A stretch of 64,000 bases of DNA from Acetomicrobium hydrogeniformans ATCC BAA-1850 (GCF_000160455.2 NZ_ACJX03000001.1:816001-880000), one strand, 5' to 3'; numbered from the stretch's first letter, positions 31,746 through 42,137 are shown. Numbers and translations are program-made. The notes: generated from the letters alone by a model not told the origin.

Positions 31746-34700
31746 GGTATCCACCTCCTCCAGTAAGAGGGCACCATGACGCCGCTCGGGTAGGCAGAAT
31801 CCCAATTTGCCACCTCGGGCGGGACGTCGAAGGCAAGCAAGCCGTTTTGGATGACGGCAGCTGCTTCTCCGAGCTTCAGGTCATCAGGGATGGTGGTCTG
31901 TGCCTGCGGGTATTTTGTGACGCCGGCATAAACCCTCCCCTCGGAAATCACTATGCCTGAGACCTTGACTCCCTCCATCTCCACGTATTTGGCCCCGCCG
32001 GTCCAGGCGCCTTTGCCGGTCGTGGCGTTTAAGACGTAAATACGGCTCTTTCCCACGCTGCATGGGTCTTCTGACTTTATGTAAGTCGAAAAGAAGATGT
32101 GGCCGTTATAGTAAACTGGAGGTGTTGTGGCATATTCGTCTTTGGGTATCTCCATGTACCACCCCTTTACGTTCGTGCTGACGCTTCCTGCAGCAGAGGT
32201 CAATTGCGCAAGGTCGTTCATACTATTTACGCCCGAGGAGATGTTGACAGCTATCATGTAGTCCGTTTTGTTTTTGTCCTTCATCAGGGTTTCGTAATCC
32301 CCGGTGTTGATGAAAAGCCATTTGTTGCGATCGATGTATGCGCAATCCAATATGTAAGAAGGCCCGACGGAGCTCTTTATACTGAAGACGTCCCTCATCT
32401 TCCATTCGCTGGGTTGTGAATTAGTTAAATCTCCCTCGTATATTTTGCCGTTATCGTCTCCGACGTAGAAATATTTGACCAGGCGGGTAGAGCCGGTACA
32501 GAGTATGGCTGCTGGCGTGACAATCTGCTTCATGGAAGAACCCCCTAACACCTTTAGCAATTTCCCGTTTTCTATGTTTATGACGTAGACGCTCGCCACG
32601 GAAGAGGCATCGTTGATTCCCATCTGAGAGCCGTTTCCCATGATTGCTACCCACTGAGTCTTCAAAGGCTGGTTTTGTCCTTGATATAGCGACACATAGC
32701 CAATGCCCGGCGTGCTCTGGGTAAGGCGCAGTTCTTTGTAGTTCAGGTCGCTGTCACGCGGTATCTCTTTCTTATCATGGGACTTATCCGTGCGTGTAAC
32801 GGTATCCCCGCTTCTCGCCCAATAGGATACGTACATTTCCTTATTCTTGTTCGAGAGCAGTTCGTCTCCAGTGCGATTGTATATTACGTTTTCCACGGCC
32901 CACATAAATTGCGGCTCGTCGGGGTTGGTGACGTCTAAGGCATAAAATCCAGGCCCAGCGTAACCTAAAAGCCCGAGCAAAACAGTGTGATATTTACCGT
33001 CACTCAGCAGGACATCTTCTGCCGTCATCGTGCCGTCGAGCAGATACCGCGGGTTTGATTTCGCCTTATCAAGCCACGTCACCGTGATCGTATTGCCGCT
33101 TTTTGCTAAATCCTGCTTCATCCCCGTCATTCGCCCCTCGGCCAGGACATTTGGAGGGATGAAGGCCCATTTTTCCTCTCCCGTTTCGGCTTCAAAGGCA
33201 TGAAGCATGCCGTCGTTAGCCTGGACGTAGACCAGCTTTTCCCTATTGGCATTGTTTTCCTTAAATGTCCGGTAATCCTTGTGAGGGTTACTTCCCCTCG
33301 GGGGTCCTATCTCCACCAGGCCGCTGTGATATATGTCTCCGAGCTTGTATCTCTCTGGTTCTGCGGCTTCGTCCCATTCGTCGCTGCCCAGGGCCCATCT
33401 TATGAACTTGGAGGCCTGATCTTCGGTAAGCCCAAGCATCGGAGCCAAAGTCGAAGCATTGTCTTCTTTGAAGTCCATCTTCCAGCTTCCGCCCTTCCAG
33501 TTCACAGTAAACACATTTCGAGCGCTGTAGGATATGTCTTCAAGCTTTGAAGCGGCATCCCATTCGGGAGATTCGGACATGACTCCATTCGCATCAAGCG
33601 TATATTTATATAAATGGCCGTACCACTGCCTTTCTATGCGGGGCACGAAGTTAGGCACGTAAACCCCGCCTTCCTGTCCCCCAATAGGGGGGCTCACTAG
33701 AGGAGCATTCCCGGTCGAATTGAAGCTCTGTATTTGTTTGAATATGTCCTTGAAGGCCTGCATAAGTTCGTCCACATCGGTGGCAAAGTAGGCATGGCTT
33801 GAGCCGTTTTCCTGACCGTCGTCTCCCATGTCTGCCATGCGGTTCAAGGTATTTTTCAATGTTGAAACCCCCGATGCATTTGGGTTTATGAGGCCGATGA
33901 CCATAGTCCTTACGGGCTGGGCTTTTTTGCCGTAAAAAGAGGGCCAACTGGTTTTTGCATGTTCATCGTAGAGATTTTTTACCGCAGTTACCGGAGAGGT
34001 GTTATAAGGCCACGTTTGAGTATCGGCACCGTCGGTCAGTACGATCAGCCAGTTCTGCTGACACCAGGCGTTTATCGCCTCATCCATGAGAAAGAAATCT
34101 CTTACATCGCCCCTGTATGGATTTTTCTTGTCAGGATGGGCATCCGCGCCATAAATGGATGCAGCGAGCGGCGTGGCTCCATGGGCGCGAAGCTCGGGGT
34201 TGTCGGAAGCCTCTATGCCGTCAACCCACTTTGTTATCTCCTCAATGCTTCCCGGCTCGTCGGTGGACTTGAAAAACCTCCTGAGCAACGCCCTGTTCCA
34301 ACTGCTGCTGCCCTCCCATGAAAGGGCCTGTGCTGACCCGTAAGTTTCAGGCGGCCATTGATAATACACGCCAATGCTTGGAACCTCAGGCGGATCGTTT
34401 TCTTGCTGATAATATGTGGCCAGCCCCATTCGCAGTCCCGAAACCAGGCCGGGGTCGTTTAAAATCTCCCACAGAACCAGTTTTAACTTGTACATGCGGC
34501 TGTCGTTGGGATATAGGTACCGACTGCCGGATTTGGCAAAGTATCTATCGCGGTATCTTTGGCTTATGCCCGTTAAATCCGCGTCATCTATGTATACGAG
34601 ATTTGGGTGGTAGTTATAGGGACCGTCAGGGTTATTGTTCGAGCTTTCCCAATCTCGCCCAAAATATCTGTATATTTTATTACCGTACTTATAAGGCTTG

Positions 34701-34957
34701 CTGCCGTCCCCGTATGTGGACGTCTCACTGCCGCTCAGGTACATCATCGACCCGCTGGTGTCCAAAAGAAGCAGTACGTTTGGCTGCACGGATTGGGCGT
34801 AGCCTTCGGGCAAGGGTTTATTGCAGCTTGGCAGGACAGGCGCTTCGCCGGCCGCCTGAGGCAAAACCTCGAGGGGGACAAAGGCAATGAAGGCCAAAAC
34901 CACCGCCGCCACAAAGACACGTTTGATGACATTAATATTTGATAAAAACTTTTTCAT
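31742..34957 (-). CDS. pilY1: PilY1-like pilus tip adhesin with von Willebrand A domain
   Basis: 1071 aa with a signal peptide (about 10-36). The VWA domain begins at NVLLLLDTSGSMM (MIDAS D66, S68, S70) and continues with WLIVLTDGADTQTWPYN. The C-terminal half is a PilY1-type beta propeller with YVQANDGMLHAFEAETGEEKW-like sequence and repeated blades such as YVGDDNGKIYEGDL and FYALDVTNPDEPQF. In other species PilY1 sits at the pilus tip, acts in adhesion and surface sensing and is regulated by calcium. It lies directly behind four pilin-like genes. Confidence 0.9.
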   Translation of the reverse strand: MKKFLSNINVIKRVFVAAVVLAFIAFVPLEVLPQAAGEAPVLPSCNKPLPEGYAQSVQPNVLLLLDTSGSMMYLSGSETSTYGDGSKPYKYGNKIYRYFGRDWESSNNNPDGPYNYHPNLVYIDDADLTGISQRYRDRYFAKSGSRYLYPNDSRMYKLKLVLWEILNDPGLVSGLRMGLATYYQQENDPPEVPSIGVYYQWPPETYGSAQALSWEGSSSWNRALLRRFFKSTDEPGSIEEITKWVDGIEASDNPELRAHGATPLAASIYGADAHPDKKNPYRGDVRDFFLMDEAINAWCQQNWLIVLTDGADTQTWPYNTSPVTAVKNLYDEHAKTSWPSFYGKKAQPVRTMVIGLINPNASGVSTLKNTLNRMADMGDDGQENGSSHAYFATDVDELMQAFKDIFKQIQSFNSTGNAPLVSPPIGGQEGGVYVPNFVPRIERQWYGHLYKYTLDANGVMSESPEWDAASKLEDISYSARNVFTVNWKGGSWKMDFKEDNASTLAPMLGLTEDQASKFIRWALGSDEWDEAAEPERYKLGDIYHSGLVEIGPPRGSNPHKDYRTFKENNANREKLVYVQANDGMLHAFEAETGEEKWAFIPPNVLAEGRMTGMKQDLAKSGNTITVTWLDKAKSNPRYLLDGTMTAEDVLLSDGKYHTVLLGLLGYAGPGFYALDVTNPDEPQFMWAVENVIYNRTGDELLSNKNKEMYVSYWARSGDTVTRTDKSHDKKEIPRDSDLNYKELRLTQSTPGIGYVSLYQGQNQPLKTQWVAIMGNGSQMGINDASSVASVYVINIENGKLLKVLGGSSMKQIVTPAAILCTGSTRLVKYFYVGDDNGKIYEGDLTNSQPSEWKMRDVFSIKSSVGPSYILDCAYIDRNKWLFINTGDYETLMKDKNKTDYMIAVNISSGVNSMNDLAQLTSAAGSVSTNVKGWYMEIPKDEYATTPPVYYNGHIFFSTYIKSEDPCSVGKSRIYVLNATTGKGAWTGGAKYVEMEGVKVSGIVISEGRVYAGVTKYPQAQTTIPDDLKLGEAAAVIQNGLLAFDVPPEVANWDSAYPSGVMVPSYWRRWIP

Positions 34958-34980
34958 TCGTTACGCCCCCTTTGCGGCCT

Positions 34981-35607
34981 TTAAAGCCGCATGGAGACCG
35001 CCTGCTCGGCAGTGCTCGTCCTGTCTTTGTAGGTAGCGGTACATCGAATTAGGTAAACGCCTATGTCCGTGCCCGGCGCGCCTTCTCCCGTAGAACCTCC
35101 ACCCCTTCCGGCCACGGCGTAGCTTGGCCTCACAACAGAGCTTCCCTCTTCAAGCTGAGGACGAATGCGGGGAGGAAAGCCCTTCTCGTAGTTGTCCGTC
35201 AAATCTGGGTGAGGTTCGTAGGCCAGGTCGTAAACGACCACGTGTAAGCTTATCCCGTCTTCCGTCGTAATGTCGAAAACCCCTTCATCGGTGGAGCTGA
35301 CCTTTGCAATGAGTGCCTCGTAGATATATTTGGCGCCAGTAGGCTTGTCTGACTCAGAAAGCATGCCGTCGCCGTCTTTGTCCGTCCAGCGAGGGACCTT
35401 TCCCGATTTTATGTTTTTATAAATCCACCCCTTGCCTTCCTCGATGCCGCTTACGGCGGCGTTGTAGAGGCGGGCGCTGGTAACGGTCTGTTTGGCGCTG
35501 GAATAGTAATTTTCAGTTATGTAAAAGGCCGCCGCCACTAAAGCGCCTCCAACGAGCACTATCACCAGCACCAGAGGCAGTGCTATGGCACGTCTTTTTT
35601 TTCTCAT
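34981..35607 (-). CDS. PilX-like minor pilus protein
   Basis: 208 aa. The basic N terminus (MRKKRRAIA) is followed by a hydrophobic helix LPLVLVIVLVGGALVAAAF, then RLYNAAVSGIEEGKGWIYK, as in PilX/GspK-like minor pilins that lack the usual GFTLIE sequence. It contains a DKDGDGML stretch that could bind calcium. Its start meets the pilW-like stop. Assigned by topology and position. Confidence 0.65.
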   Translation of the reverse strand: MRKKRRAIALPLVLVIVLVGGALVAAAFYITENYYSSAKQTVTSARLYNAAVSGIEEGKGWIYKNIKSGKVPRWTDKDGDGMLSESDKPTGAKYIYEALIAKVSSTDEGVFDITTEDGISLHVVVYDLAYEPHPDLTDNYEKGFPPRIRPQLEEGSSVVRPSYAVAGRGGGSTGEGAPGTDIGVYLIRCTATYKDRTSTAEQAVSMRL

Positions 35608-36572
35608 CAGTTCCTCACCCTCCAGGAGGCCGACATGGCGACAAGCCTGTAATGCTTGTCCTCATCGGTAATAGTGCTTGAAATTGGCCAACTGGGCACA
35701 CTAGAAGTTACCTGCCCCGGAAACCTGCGGTTTCCCCGAAGGAGCAGATGGACCGTCAGCACATTGGTGGCGTCGGCGCCAGAATCGTCGAAGGAAAAAA
35801 GCACCTGAGACACGCCCTCGACGACGGGCTGGGCGGGGCCTCGCGTGACGTCTTGAATGTAAAATTGCGGTGACGTACCGCCAGGGGAGCTGACGTAGGC
35901 ATACAAAGCCCTGACGTACTGAAGCTCGGCGAAAAAGGGGATCAGGTCACTGCGTGACGACTTGACCGTCAACACTGGCGGGTTTGTCGTATTATCGATC
36001 TTCGTAACAACAAAAGGCGTCTGACAGCCCGAAAAGGTAACCCATCCGTCGGTCGTGTTGCCGGTCGAAGTTTGCTTTATCCTGTCAAGCGGACAAGCTT
36101 CCGACAATTCCAATTTTTGTTCAGTATTTTCGTTCACATCGTATTCTTCCAATACACCAATACCCGAGCTCAGACTGTAAACGATACCGATCTTTTTGTA
36201 GTAATCTTTCCCTTCGAAATCAACCTTATTATTTCTATCGTTGGGCAAATATATAGGTTTGTCCCACCCGTTGATAGCGTTGCTTAAAGCTTGGATAAGA
36301 CCTGTTGCCCCACCGCTGTACACTTTCTTAAACTTGGTTGAATCGTTTGGCATGGAAAGCCCCGCATGGAGGACGGCCGTCTCCAGGCGGGATAATACCA
36401 TCTCGCCCCGCTGGCGGGCCGCAGTGAGGTCGGCAGATTGCTCGAAGTGCTTGGCGAAGGCGAAAAAGAGCCCCACGGCCGCGATGCTCACTACAGACAA
36501 GATGACCACGGCGATTAGAATTTCAACGAGCGAAAAGCCCCTGCGGGACTTAAGTTGACGTCCTGTGCGCAC
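35607..36572 (-). CDS. PilW-like minor prepilin
   Basis: 321 aa with a type III prepilin signal: SRRG|FSLVEILIAVVILSVV, where the peptidase cuts after Gly and Glu5 follows. The long C-terminal domain is beta rich. It overlaps the PilV-like gene by 23 bp. Such minor pilins prime pilus assembly with PilX, PilV and PilY1. Confidence 0.8.
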   Translation of the reverse strand: MRTGRQLKSRRGFSLVEILIAVVILSVVSIAAVGLFFAFAKHFEQSADLTAARQRGEMVLSRLETAVLHAGLSMPNDSTKFKKVYSGGATGLIQALSNAINGWDKPIYLPNDRNNKVDFEGKDYYKKIGIVYSLSSGIGVLEEYDVNENTEQKLELSEACPLDRIKQTSTGNTTDGWVTFSGCQTPFVVTKIDNTTNPPVLTVKSSRSDLIPFFAELQYVRALYAYVSSPGGTSPQFYIQDVTRGPAQPVVEGVSQVLFSFDDSGADATNVLTVHLLLRGNRRFPGQVTSSVPSWPISSTITDEDKHYRLVAMSASWRVRN

Positions 36573-36909
36573 CAGCGCTCACCTGCCTGGTAATTTCGAA
36601 CTTGCTTTTTCCTTCGTTCCAGGCGACGCTCACTCTTACTTTCCTTTGCTGGTCCACCGCTTCCCCGATGGTCCAAGTCATTTTATAACCGCCGATCGTT
36701 TGAGACCCCTCGCCCGACAGGTCATTGAACTTTTTTGACTCGAGCTCGTCGAGCTTTTGCACGGCAAGCAGCGCGGCCTGCTCCCTGGCAGCCGAAGCCA
36801 TGTAAAGCCTGCTTGTGGCCGCAGGAAGGGCCGCCATGGGTATGAGCGCCACTAAAAGTAGCATCAGCGCCACCAAAGCTTCTATCAGGGAGAAACCGCG
36901 CCGCTTCAC
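36550..36909 (-). CDS. PilV-like minor prepilin
   Basis: 119 aa with KRRG|FSLIEALVALMLLLVAL at the N terminus, followed by an AREQAALLAVQKLDELESKK helix and a short beta region. Short leader of four residues. It overlaps the next gene, consistent with coupled synthesis of minor pilins. Confidence 0.8.
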   Translation of the reverse strand: MKRRGFSLIEALVALMLLLVALIPMAALPAATSRLYMASAAREQAALLAVQKLDELESKKFNDLSGEGSQTIGGYKMTWTIGEAVDQQRKVRVSVAWNEGKSKFEITRQVSAGAHRTST

Positions 36910-36924
36910 GTCAAGACACCTGCG

Positions 36925-37533
36925 TTATTGGACGATTACGTAGACTGTTTTTTTATCCTTTGTGTAAAACCCGACGGCATCAGGATTTACCCCTGACAAA
37001 TCAATTTCTTTGCCCCCATACAAACCTGCTGATTTGGCCTGTTTTTCCAAATTTATTTTCACGCCATCTCTGACATCTTTCAAATCATATCCTAAAAGCA
37101 AGGCATCATCAATTTCTACAGTATTATATACTGGTACTTCTACATCCTGGCCATTAACAACTTCTGTTTCGTAGCCTGTTATTTCCGATTTTGTTAATTT
37201 GCCATCACTTACGAATTCAAAATTATGTAGATCTTTCAGGATCGGTCTATCAAGATACGCATTAAGTGGAGTTGGGTCCTCCTCAAGGCCAGCCCACATT
37301 GTCTTAACATCTCCCGCGGGATTTTCGGTCATCCACATCAAAGCTGCTGATTTCATAGTCCTAAGGTCGCTTATTATCTTCGACGCTTCGGCCGCGTCCC
37401 TTCCACCTCCCGCCACGAGCATCATCGCTCCCGCCAGTATACCGATGATTATGATGACGATCAATAACTCAACCAGCGTGAACCCCTTTCTTGCGCCCCT
37501 TCTTTGAAGCCTTTTTTTCATTTCACTCATCAC
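36925..37533 (-). CDS. pilA: Type IV prepilin (probable major pilin, PilA-like)
   Basis: 202 aa with ARKG|FTLVELLIVIIIIGILAG. A 16-residue leader precedes the peptidase site and Glu5 is present. The mature domain has a long helix then a variable beta region. AAGGAGG precedes the GTG/ATG start at 37530-37533. As the longest canonical pilin of the set, and directly behind pilC, it is the best candidate for the main subunit. Its codons are somewhat more AT-rich than its neighbours, common for antigenic pilins. Confidence 0.8.
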   Translation of the reverse strand: MMSEMKKRLQRRGARKGFTLVELLIVIIIIGILAGAMMLVAGGGRDAAEASKIISDLRTMKSAALMWMTENPAGDVKTMWAGLEEDPTPLNAYLDRPILKDLHNFEFVSDGKLTKSEITGYETEVVNGQDVEVPVYNTVEIDDALLLGYDLKDVRDGVKINLEKQAKSAGLYGGKEIDLSGVNPDAVGFYTKDKKTVYVIVQ

Positions 37534-37659
37534 TTAAACCATCCTCCTTTAGATGCTGCCTGCACTTTAAAGCTTTTGCCTTTCTCCTTCTACGAACGAT
37601 AAATCCCCTTTTGCTGACCTTTGACCCACCTCCTTTTAATATTCGCCGCCCTCTCTGCC

Positions 37660-38880
37660 TCACGCTCCGGCAAGCAGGCCCTGGATCGAGCCGATTATGG
37701 GCATGAAGACGGCAAAGACGACGAGCGCCACCACCCCGCCCACGAAGACTATGAGCACGGGCTCGATTATGGAGGTGAGACGCTTTATCTTTTCGTCGAG
37801 CTCGAACTCAAACCAATCCGCAACCTTGTCCACCATATCTTCTAGCCTTCCCGTCTGCTCCCCTACGGTTATCATGTGGGCCGCCAGGGGAGGTATGACC
37901 TTTATCTTTTTTGCCGTCTCGCCCATGGACATGCCCCTTTTGGCCTGGTCGGACATCTGGGCGAAGGCGTCTTCCACGACGGCGTTGCCCGACACGTCTG
38001 CTGTCATCTCAAGGGCAGAAAGTATGGGAACGCCCGCCTGGACAAGTGCGGCAAAGGTGCGAAAGGTCCTTGCAAGCACGGACTTTTTCCATATATCCCC
38101 GAAGAGGGGAAGCTTTAGCCTGAAGGCATCTAACTTTGCCTTCGTGTTTTTGTTCTTCGCCATGGTGTAAATGACCAAAATAAGCAATAAGACCAGCCCC
38201 ACTGGCAAATACCAAAAATGGCTCATCCACATGGAAAAACCCAAGATAATCCTCGTGGGCAGGGGAAGGCGTATGTCCAAATCCATGAAGATGGAGGTAA
38301 ACCTGGGCATTATCACCGTCACCAGAATAAAGACGACCATTAAAGCAAAGCCCATGACCACTGCCGGGTAGGTCGAGGCCGAAATGATCTTTTTCCGGAG
38401 CTCGTCCTGGCGCTCCAGGAAGGTGGCAAGGCGGTCCAGGCTCGATTCCAATACTCCGCCTTCCTCTCCTGCCCTGGCGATGGCCACCATGAGCTTTGAA
38501 AACTCTCTTTTGGTCGCCATGGCGGCGCTCAAAGAGATGCCCCTGTCAACCATGGTCTTGACTTCCCTTATGGCCTCGGCGAAGCGCTTGTTTTCCGTCT
38601 GTTCGGCGAGCATGTCAAGGGCCATCCCCAAGGTTATGCCGGCATCGAGCATCGTGGCCAGCTGCCTGAAGAAAACGGCCTTGTCCTTGAGCCTGATCGT
38701 CGAGAAGGTCTGCAGCCTTTCCTTGAGCGTTTTGACCGCACCCTCCCTGACCTCCTCTATCTCTATGGGGTAGTATGCCCTCTCCCTGAGCCATTGAAGC
38801 ACCTGCTCCTCCGAGTAGGCCTCAAGTGTACCTTGAACAATTTTGCCCTCTTTGCTTTTTGCTCTGTACCTGTAAGCCAT
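37660..38880 (-). CDS. pilC: Type IV pilus inner-membrane platform protein PilC
   Basis: About 406 aa. Two GspF domains (about 70-195 and 270-400) with FFRQLATMLDAGITLGMALDML and LARTFRTFAALVQAGVPILSALEM, and three hydrophobic segments. ATG at 38880 is preferred over GTG two codons upstream. It connects the PilB and PilT motors to the pilus base. Confidence 0.93.
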   Translation of the reverse strand: MAYRYRAKSKEGKIVQGTLEAYSEEQVLQWLRERAYYPIEIEEVREGAVKTLKERLQTFSTIRLKDKAVFFRQLATMLDAGITLGMALDMLAEQTENKRFAEAIREVKTMVDRGISLSAAMATKREFSKLMVAIARAGEEGGVLESSLDRLATFLERQDELRKKIISASTYPAVVMGFALMVVFILVTVIMPRFTSIFMDLDIRLPLPTRIILGFSMWMSHFWYLPVGLVLLLILVIYTMAKNKNTKAKLDAFRLKLPLFGDIWKKSVLARTFRTFAALVQAGVPILSALEMTADVSGNAVVEDAFAQMSDQAKRGMSMGETAKKIKVIPPLAAHMITVGEQTGRLEDMVDKVADWFEFELDEKIKRLTSIIEPVLIVFVGGVVALVVFAVFMPIIGSIQGLLAGA

Positions 38881-38897
38881 TGTCACCCAACTCTTTT

Positions 38898-39974
38898 TTA
38901 GGTATGAAGAACCCTGTTAAAGTCCTTGAGATCGAAGGCGTAGGAAGCTGCCAGGTCGTAAGGCAATTTGCCTTCCTTCACTAGGCGGGCCAAGTCCTGG
39001 TCCATGGTGTGCATGCCCTGATCAAGCCCAGTCTGTATGATGCTCTTCAAGCCGTGGATTTTCCTTTCTCTGATGCAGTTTTGCACTGCAGGAACTGCCC
39101 ACATGAGCTCCGTGGCAACTATCCTGCCGCCTCCCGGTAGAGGGACGAGCTGCTGGGAACAGACTCCTATCAATATGTTGGCGAGCTGTAGCTTCACCTG
39201 CTCCTGCTGATGGGGCGGAAAGATGTCCAAGATCCTGTCTATGCTCTGTGGGGCGTCGGGGGTATGAAGCGTCGTAAGGACGAGATGTCCCGTCTCCGCA
39301 GCCGTTATTGCAGCCCTTGTGGTTTCCAAATCCCTCATTTCGCCGATCATTATCACGTCGGGGTCCTGGCGCAACACCCTCCTCAAGGCCTCAGCGAAAC
39401 TTGAGGTATCCACCTCGACTTCCCTCTGATGAATCAGTGACTTTGCCGAGGTGAATATATATTCTATTGGATCCTCAATGGTAACTATATGACAACTCCT
39501 GGTCAAGTTTATCTCCTGTATTATAGCTGCCAAAGTCGTGGATTTGCCATGCCCTGTGGGCCCTGTTACTAGAAAAAGACCGTGGCGTCTCTTTGTGACT
39601 TCCTGAATCTGAGGGGGAAGGAGAAGGTGCTTTATAAGGCGAATCCTCTGGGGTATCAACCTTAAGGCCAAAGCTAGGTTGCCACGCTCGAAAGAACAAT
39701 TGCCCCTAAAGCGGACTATTTCCCCGTTGGCGAGGGTAAAGTTGAAGCTGAAATCCAGCTCCCTTTCACTGTAGAAACGCTCAAGCTGGGTTTCCGATAT
39801 GAGGCGAGACAATATACTCCTGACGTCAGTTGCCGTCAGAGGAGGATGGTCGATCGGGTACAACTGTTCGTCTATGCGAAAGGTTGGAGGAAAACCCACC
39901 GAAATATGAATGTCGCTGGCATTTTTCCTTGAAGCCTCAGTAAACAATTCCTGAATTTCGAAACGCAAGGACAT
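38898..39974 (-). CDS. pilT: Pilus retraction ATPase PilT
   Basis: 358-aa hexameric ATPase. Walker A GPTGHGKSTT, the Asp box region TIEDPIEYIF, Walker B DVIMIGEMRD and His box TGHLVLTTLHTPDA are present. The N-terminal PAS-like part has ASDIHISVGFPP. Its AIRAEG-like C-terminal motif is not obvious. Retraction supports twitching motility. It lies 16 bp behind pilB. Confidence 0.93.
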   Translation of the reverse strand: MSLRFEIQELFTEASRKNASDIHISVGFPPTFRIDEQLYPIDHPPLTATDVRSILSRLISETQLERFYSERELDFSFNFTLANGEIVRFRGNCSFERGNLALALRLIPQRIRLIKHLLLPPQIQEVTKRRHGLFLVTGPTGHGKSTTLAAIIQEINLTRSCHIVTIEDPIEYIFTSAKSLIHQREVEVDTSSFAEALRRVLRQDPDVIMIGEMRDLETTRAAITAAETGHLVLTTLHTPDAPQSIDRILDIFPPHQQEQVKLQLANILIGVCSQQLVPLPGGGRIVATELMWAVPAVQNCIRERKIHGLKSIIQTGLDQGMHTMDQDLARLVKEGKLPYDLAASYAFDLKDFNRVLHT

Positions 39975-39990
39975 GACAACACCTCGATCC

Positions 39991-41682
39991 TCACAGTGTC
40001 ACCGAAAGCACTTCGTCGGCGCTCGTTATCCCGTCTTTCACCTTTTTGGCACCCGAGACTCGAAGGGTTCTCATGCCCTGACGAATGGCCATGGCCCGAA
40101 GGTCGTCGGAGGTGGCTCCCGTCATCACGGCCCTCCTTATCTCCTCGGTCACGGACATTATCTCGAAAATTGCCGTCCTGCCTTTGTATCCCGTGCCGCG
40201 GCATTCATCGCAGCCTCCAGGCTTGTAGACGGTCGTAAAGCCATCCAGGCCCAGGCTTTCAACCACGTCCTGCGGCAGCTCGTAAGGCATCTTGCAGCTG
40301 GGGCACAGCTTTCTGACCAACCTCTGCGCAATCACGGCGACCACGGAAGAGGACACCAAAAAGGGCGGAATTCCCATGTCTACCATCCTTATGATGGAGC
40401 TTGGAGCGTCGTTTGTATGAAGCGTCGACAGCACCAAGTGCCCCGTGAGGGCTGCCCTGACGGCTAGTTGGGCCGTCTCCGTGTCGCGCATCTCGCCGAC
40501 CAGTATGATGTCGGGGTCCTGGCGCAGTATGGACCTCAAGACCGTGTCGAAGGTAAGGCCCGCCTTTTCGTTTATCTGCACCTGGTTAACCCCCGCAATG
40601 GTGTATTCGACGGGGTCTTCCACCGTCGTGATGTTCACGTCGTAGGAGTTAAGGGTCTGCAGTATCGAATAAAGGGTGGTCGATTTTCCGCTCCCCGTCG
40701 GCCCCGTGACCAATATGATGCCGTAAGGCACTTTTATTATCTTATCCAACGCCACTTTCTCCTCGGGATCAAGCCCGAGCTTTTCCAAGCCCACCATGGC
40801 CGTGGCCTGATCGAGCAAGCGCATGACCAGCTTTTCGCCGTAAATGGCGGGAAGGCTTGATACTCTTATATCGATGCGCCTACCCTCTGCGCGAAGGAGT
40901 ATCCTGCCGTCCTGAGGGCGGCGCTTCTCTGCGATGTCCATGCCCGACATTATCTTTATTCGAGACGACACAGGGGGGTGAAGATGTTTCGGAAAGGTTA
41001 GCATATCAAATAAGACGCCGTCTATTCTGTACCTGACCCGCGTCTCATTCTCGAAGGGCTCCACGTGGACGTCGGAGGCGCCGCTTTCCACGGCCTGTCC
41101 CAATATGGTGTTAACGAGCTTGACGACGGGAGCGTCGTCGACGGAGATGGCCTCTTCCCTCGACAGGTCGAACTCGGTGCTTTCTTCCTCTACCACCTCG
41201 ATTAAAGCCCTGTCGATGCTTGATTTTACGCTGTAAAAGGACTCTATGGCGCGCTTGATGTCGGAAAGGGTGGCTATCATGATCTCAAGGTCCATGCCCG
41301 TTATCATCCTGATCTCGTCGAGGGCCAGGATGTTGAAGGGATCGGAGATTGCTATGGTCAGCTTATTTGCGTTTGCATCAATCGAAAGGGGAACGACCTC
41401 AAGCCTCCTGGCCATGCTCTCGGGTATGGTGTCAATGGCCTCCTGCATAGGGCGAAACATGGAAAGGGAAACGAAGGGATACTTCGTCTGCTTTGAAATG
41501 GCCTGGGCCAGATCCTTTTCCGTGACCCAACCGTTTTTCACTAAGATCTCGCCGATGCGCAGGTTCGTGGCGGTCTGTTCCTTTAAGGCCATCTCCAACT
41601 GCTCGGGCAGAATGTAACCCTGCTCGACCAGTATCTGGCCCAAAAGAGGCTTCCTCTCGACTTGCTTGTCCCTGTTATTCAT
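39991..41682 (-). CDS. pilB: Pilus extension ATPase PilB
   Basis: 563-aa motor ATPase. The N-terminal MshE/GspE-N domain (about 10-150) has LGQILVEQGYILPEQLEMAL and a second repeat-like LRIGEILVKNGWVTEKDLA, which in homologues can bind cyclic di-GMP. The catalytic part has Walker A GPTGSGKSTT, Walker B DIILVGEMRD and a four-Cys zinc motif (LCPSCKMPY, GCDECRGTGY). RBS GGAGGCAGGTCT. First gene of the pilus operon. Confidence 0.94.
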   Translation of the reverse strand: MNNRDKQVERKPLLGQILVEQGYILPEQLEMALKEQTATNLRIGEILVKNGWVTEKDLAQAISKQTKYPFVSLSMFRPMQEAIDTIPESMARRLEVVPLSIDANANKLTIAISDPFNILALDEIRMITGMDLEIMIATLSDIKRAIESFYSVKSSIDRALIEVVEEESTEFDLSREEAISVDDAPVVKLVNTILGQAVESGASDVHVEPFENETRVRYRIDGVLFDMLTFPKHLHPPVSSRIKIMSGMDIAEKRRPQDGRILLRAEGRRIDIRVSSLPAIYGEKLVMRLLDQATAMVGLEKLGLDPEEKVALDKIIKVPYGIILVTGPTGSGKSTTLYSILQTLNSYDVNITTVEDPVEYTIAGVNQVQINEKAGLTFDTVLRSILRQDPDIILVGEMRDTETAQLAVRAALTGHLVLSTLHTNDAPSSIIRMVDMGIPPFLVSSSVVAVIAQRLVRKLCPSCKMPYELPQDVVESLGLDGFTTVYKPGGCDECRGTGYKGRTAIFEIMSVTEEIRRAVMTGATSDDLRAMAIRQGMRTLRVSGAKKVKDGITSADEVLSVTL

Positions 41683-41865
41683 AGACCTGCCTCCAGACTA
41701 TCATAATACTAAGCAGATTTCGTAATGCCGTTATAGCATAACATACAAAATTAGATCGAAAGTGAGCTGAAAAATTTCGGACAATGTTAAAATTTATTTT
41801 CTACGGCACTAACGCTATGTTTTATTACTTTTATGTAATTAGTTAACAAATTTAAACTATCCATT

Positions 41866-41908
41866 AAAAAAGCCCCTGAAGCCTGTAAATCGCACTGCTC
41901 TACGGGGC
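41866..41908 (-). terminator. Intrinsic terminator upstream of the pilus operon
   Basis: On the minus strand, GCCCC (41908-41904) pairs with GGGGC (41876-41872) with a further AGC/GCT pairing inside, followed by six T's (41871-41866). It would end transcripts coming from mazEF and the yjbQ fragment and insulate pilB. Confidence 0.6.
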
Positions 41909-42095
41909 CGGTCGCGCTACTCACTCCCCCTTCGCTCTTGCGCCCGTCATCAGAGATGCAAAGGGATCATCGTTTCCCCTAAACCTATAGATATATTTTT
42001 ATATCACGAACATCTTGTTTTGACAATAGGACTAATTTCAAAATAATAAAATTTTCTGCATTAAAATTCCGCGTGAACTCGCCGGAAATTCACAA

Positions 42096-42137
42096 CCGGT
42101 ACGCCTGACGTACGCCACCGGTACACGTGACGACCCC
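42096..42137. repeat. Two degenerate 22-bp tandem units
   Basis: Two units of the form CCGGTACRCSTGACGWMC..., beginning at 42096. This is the short allele of the minisatellite seen with four units at 43865-43950. Confidence 0.6.
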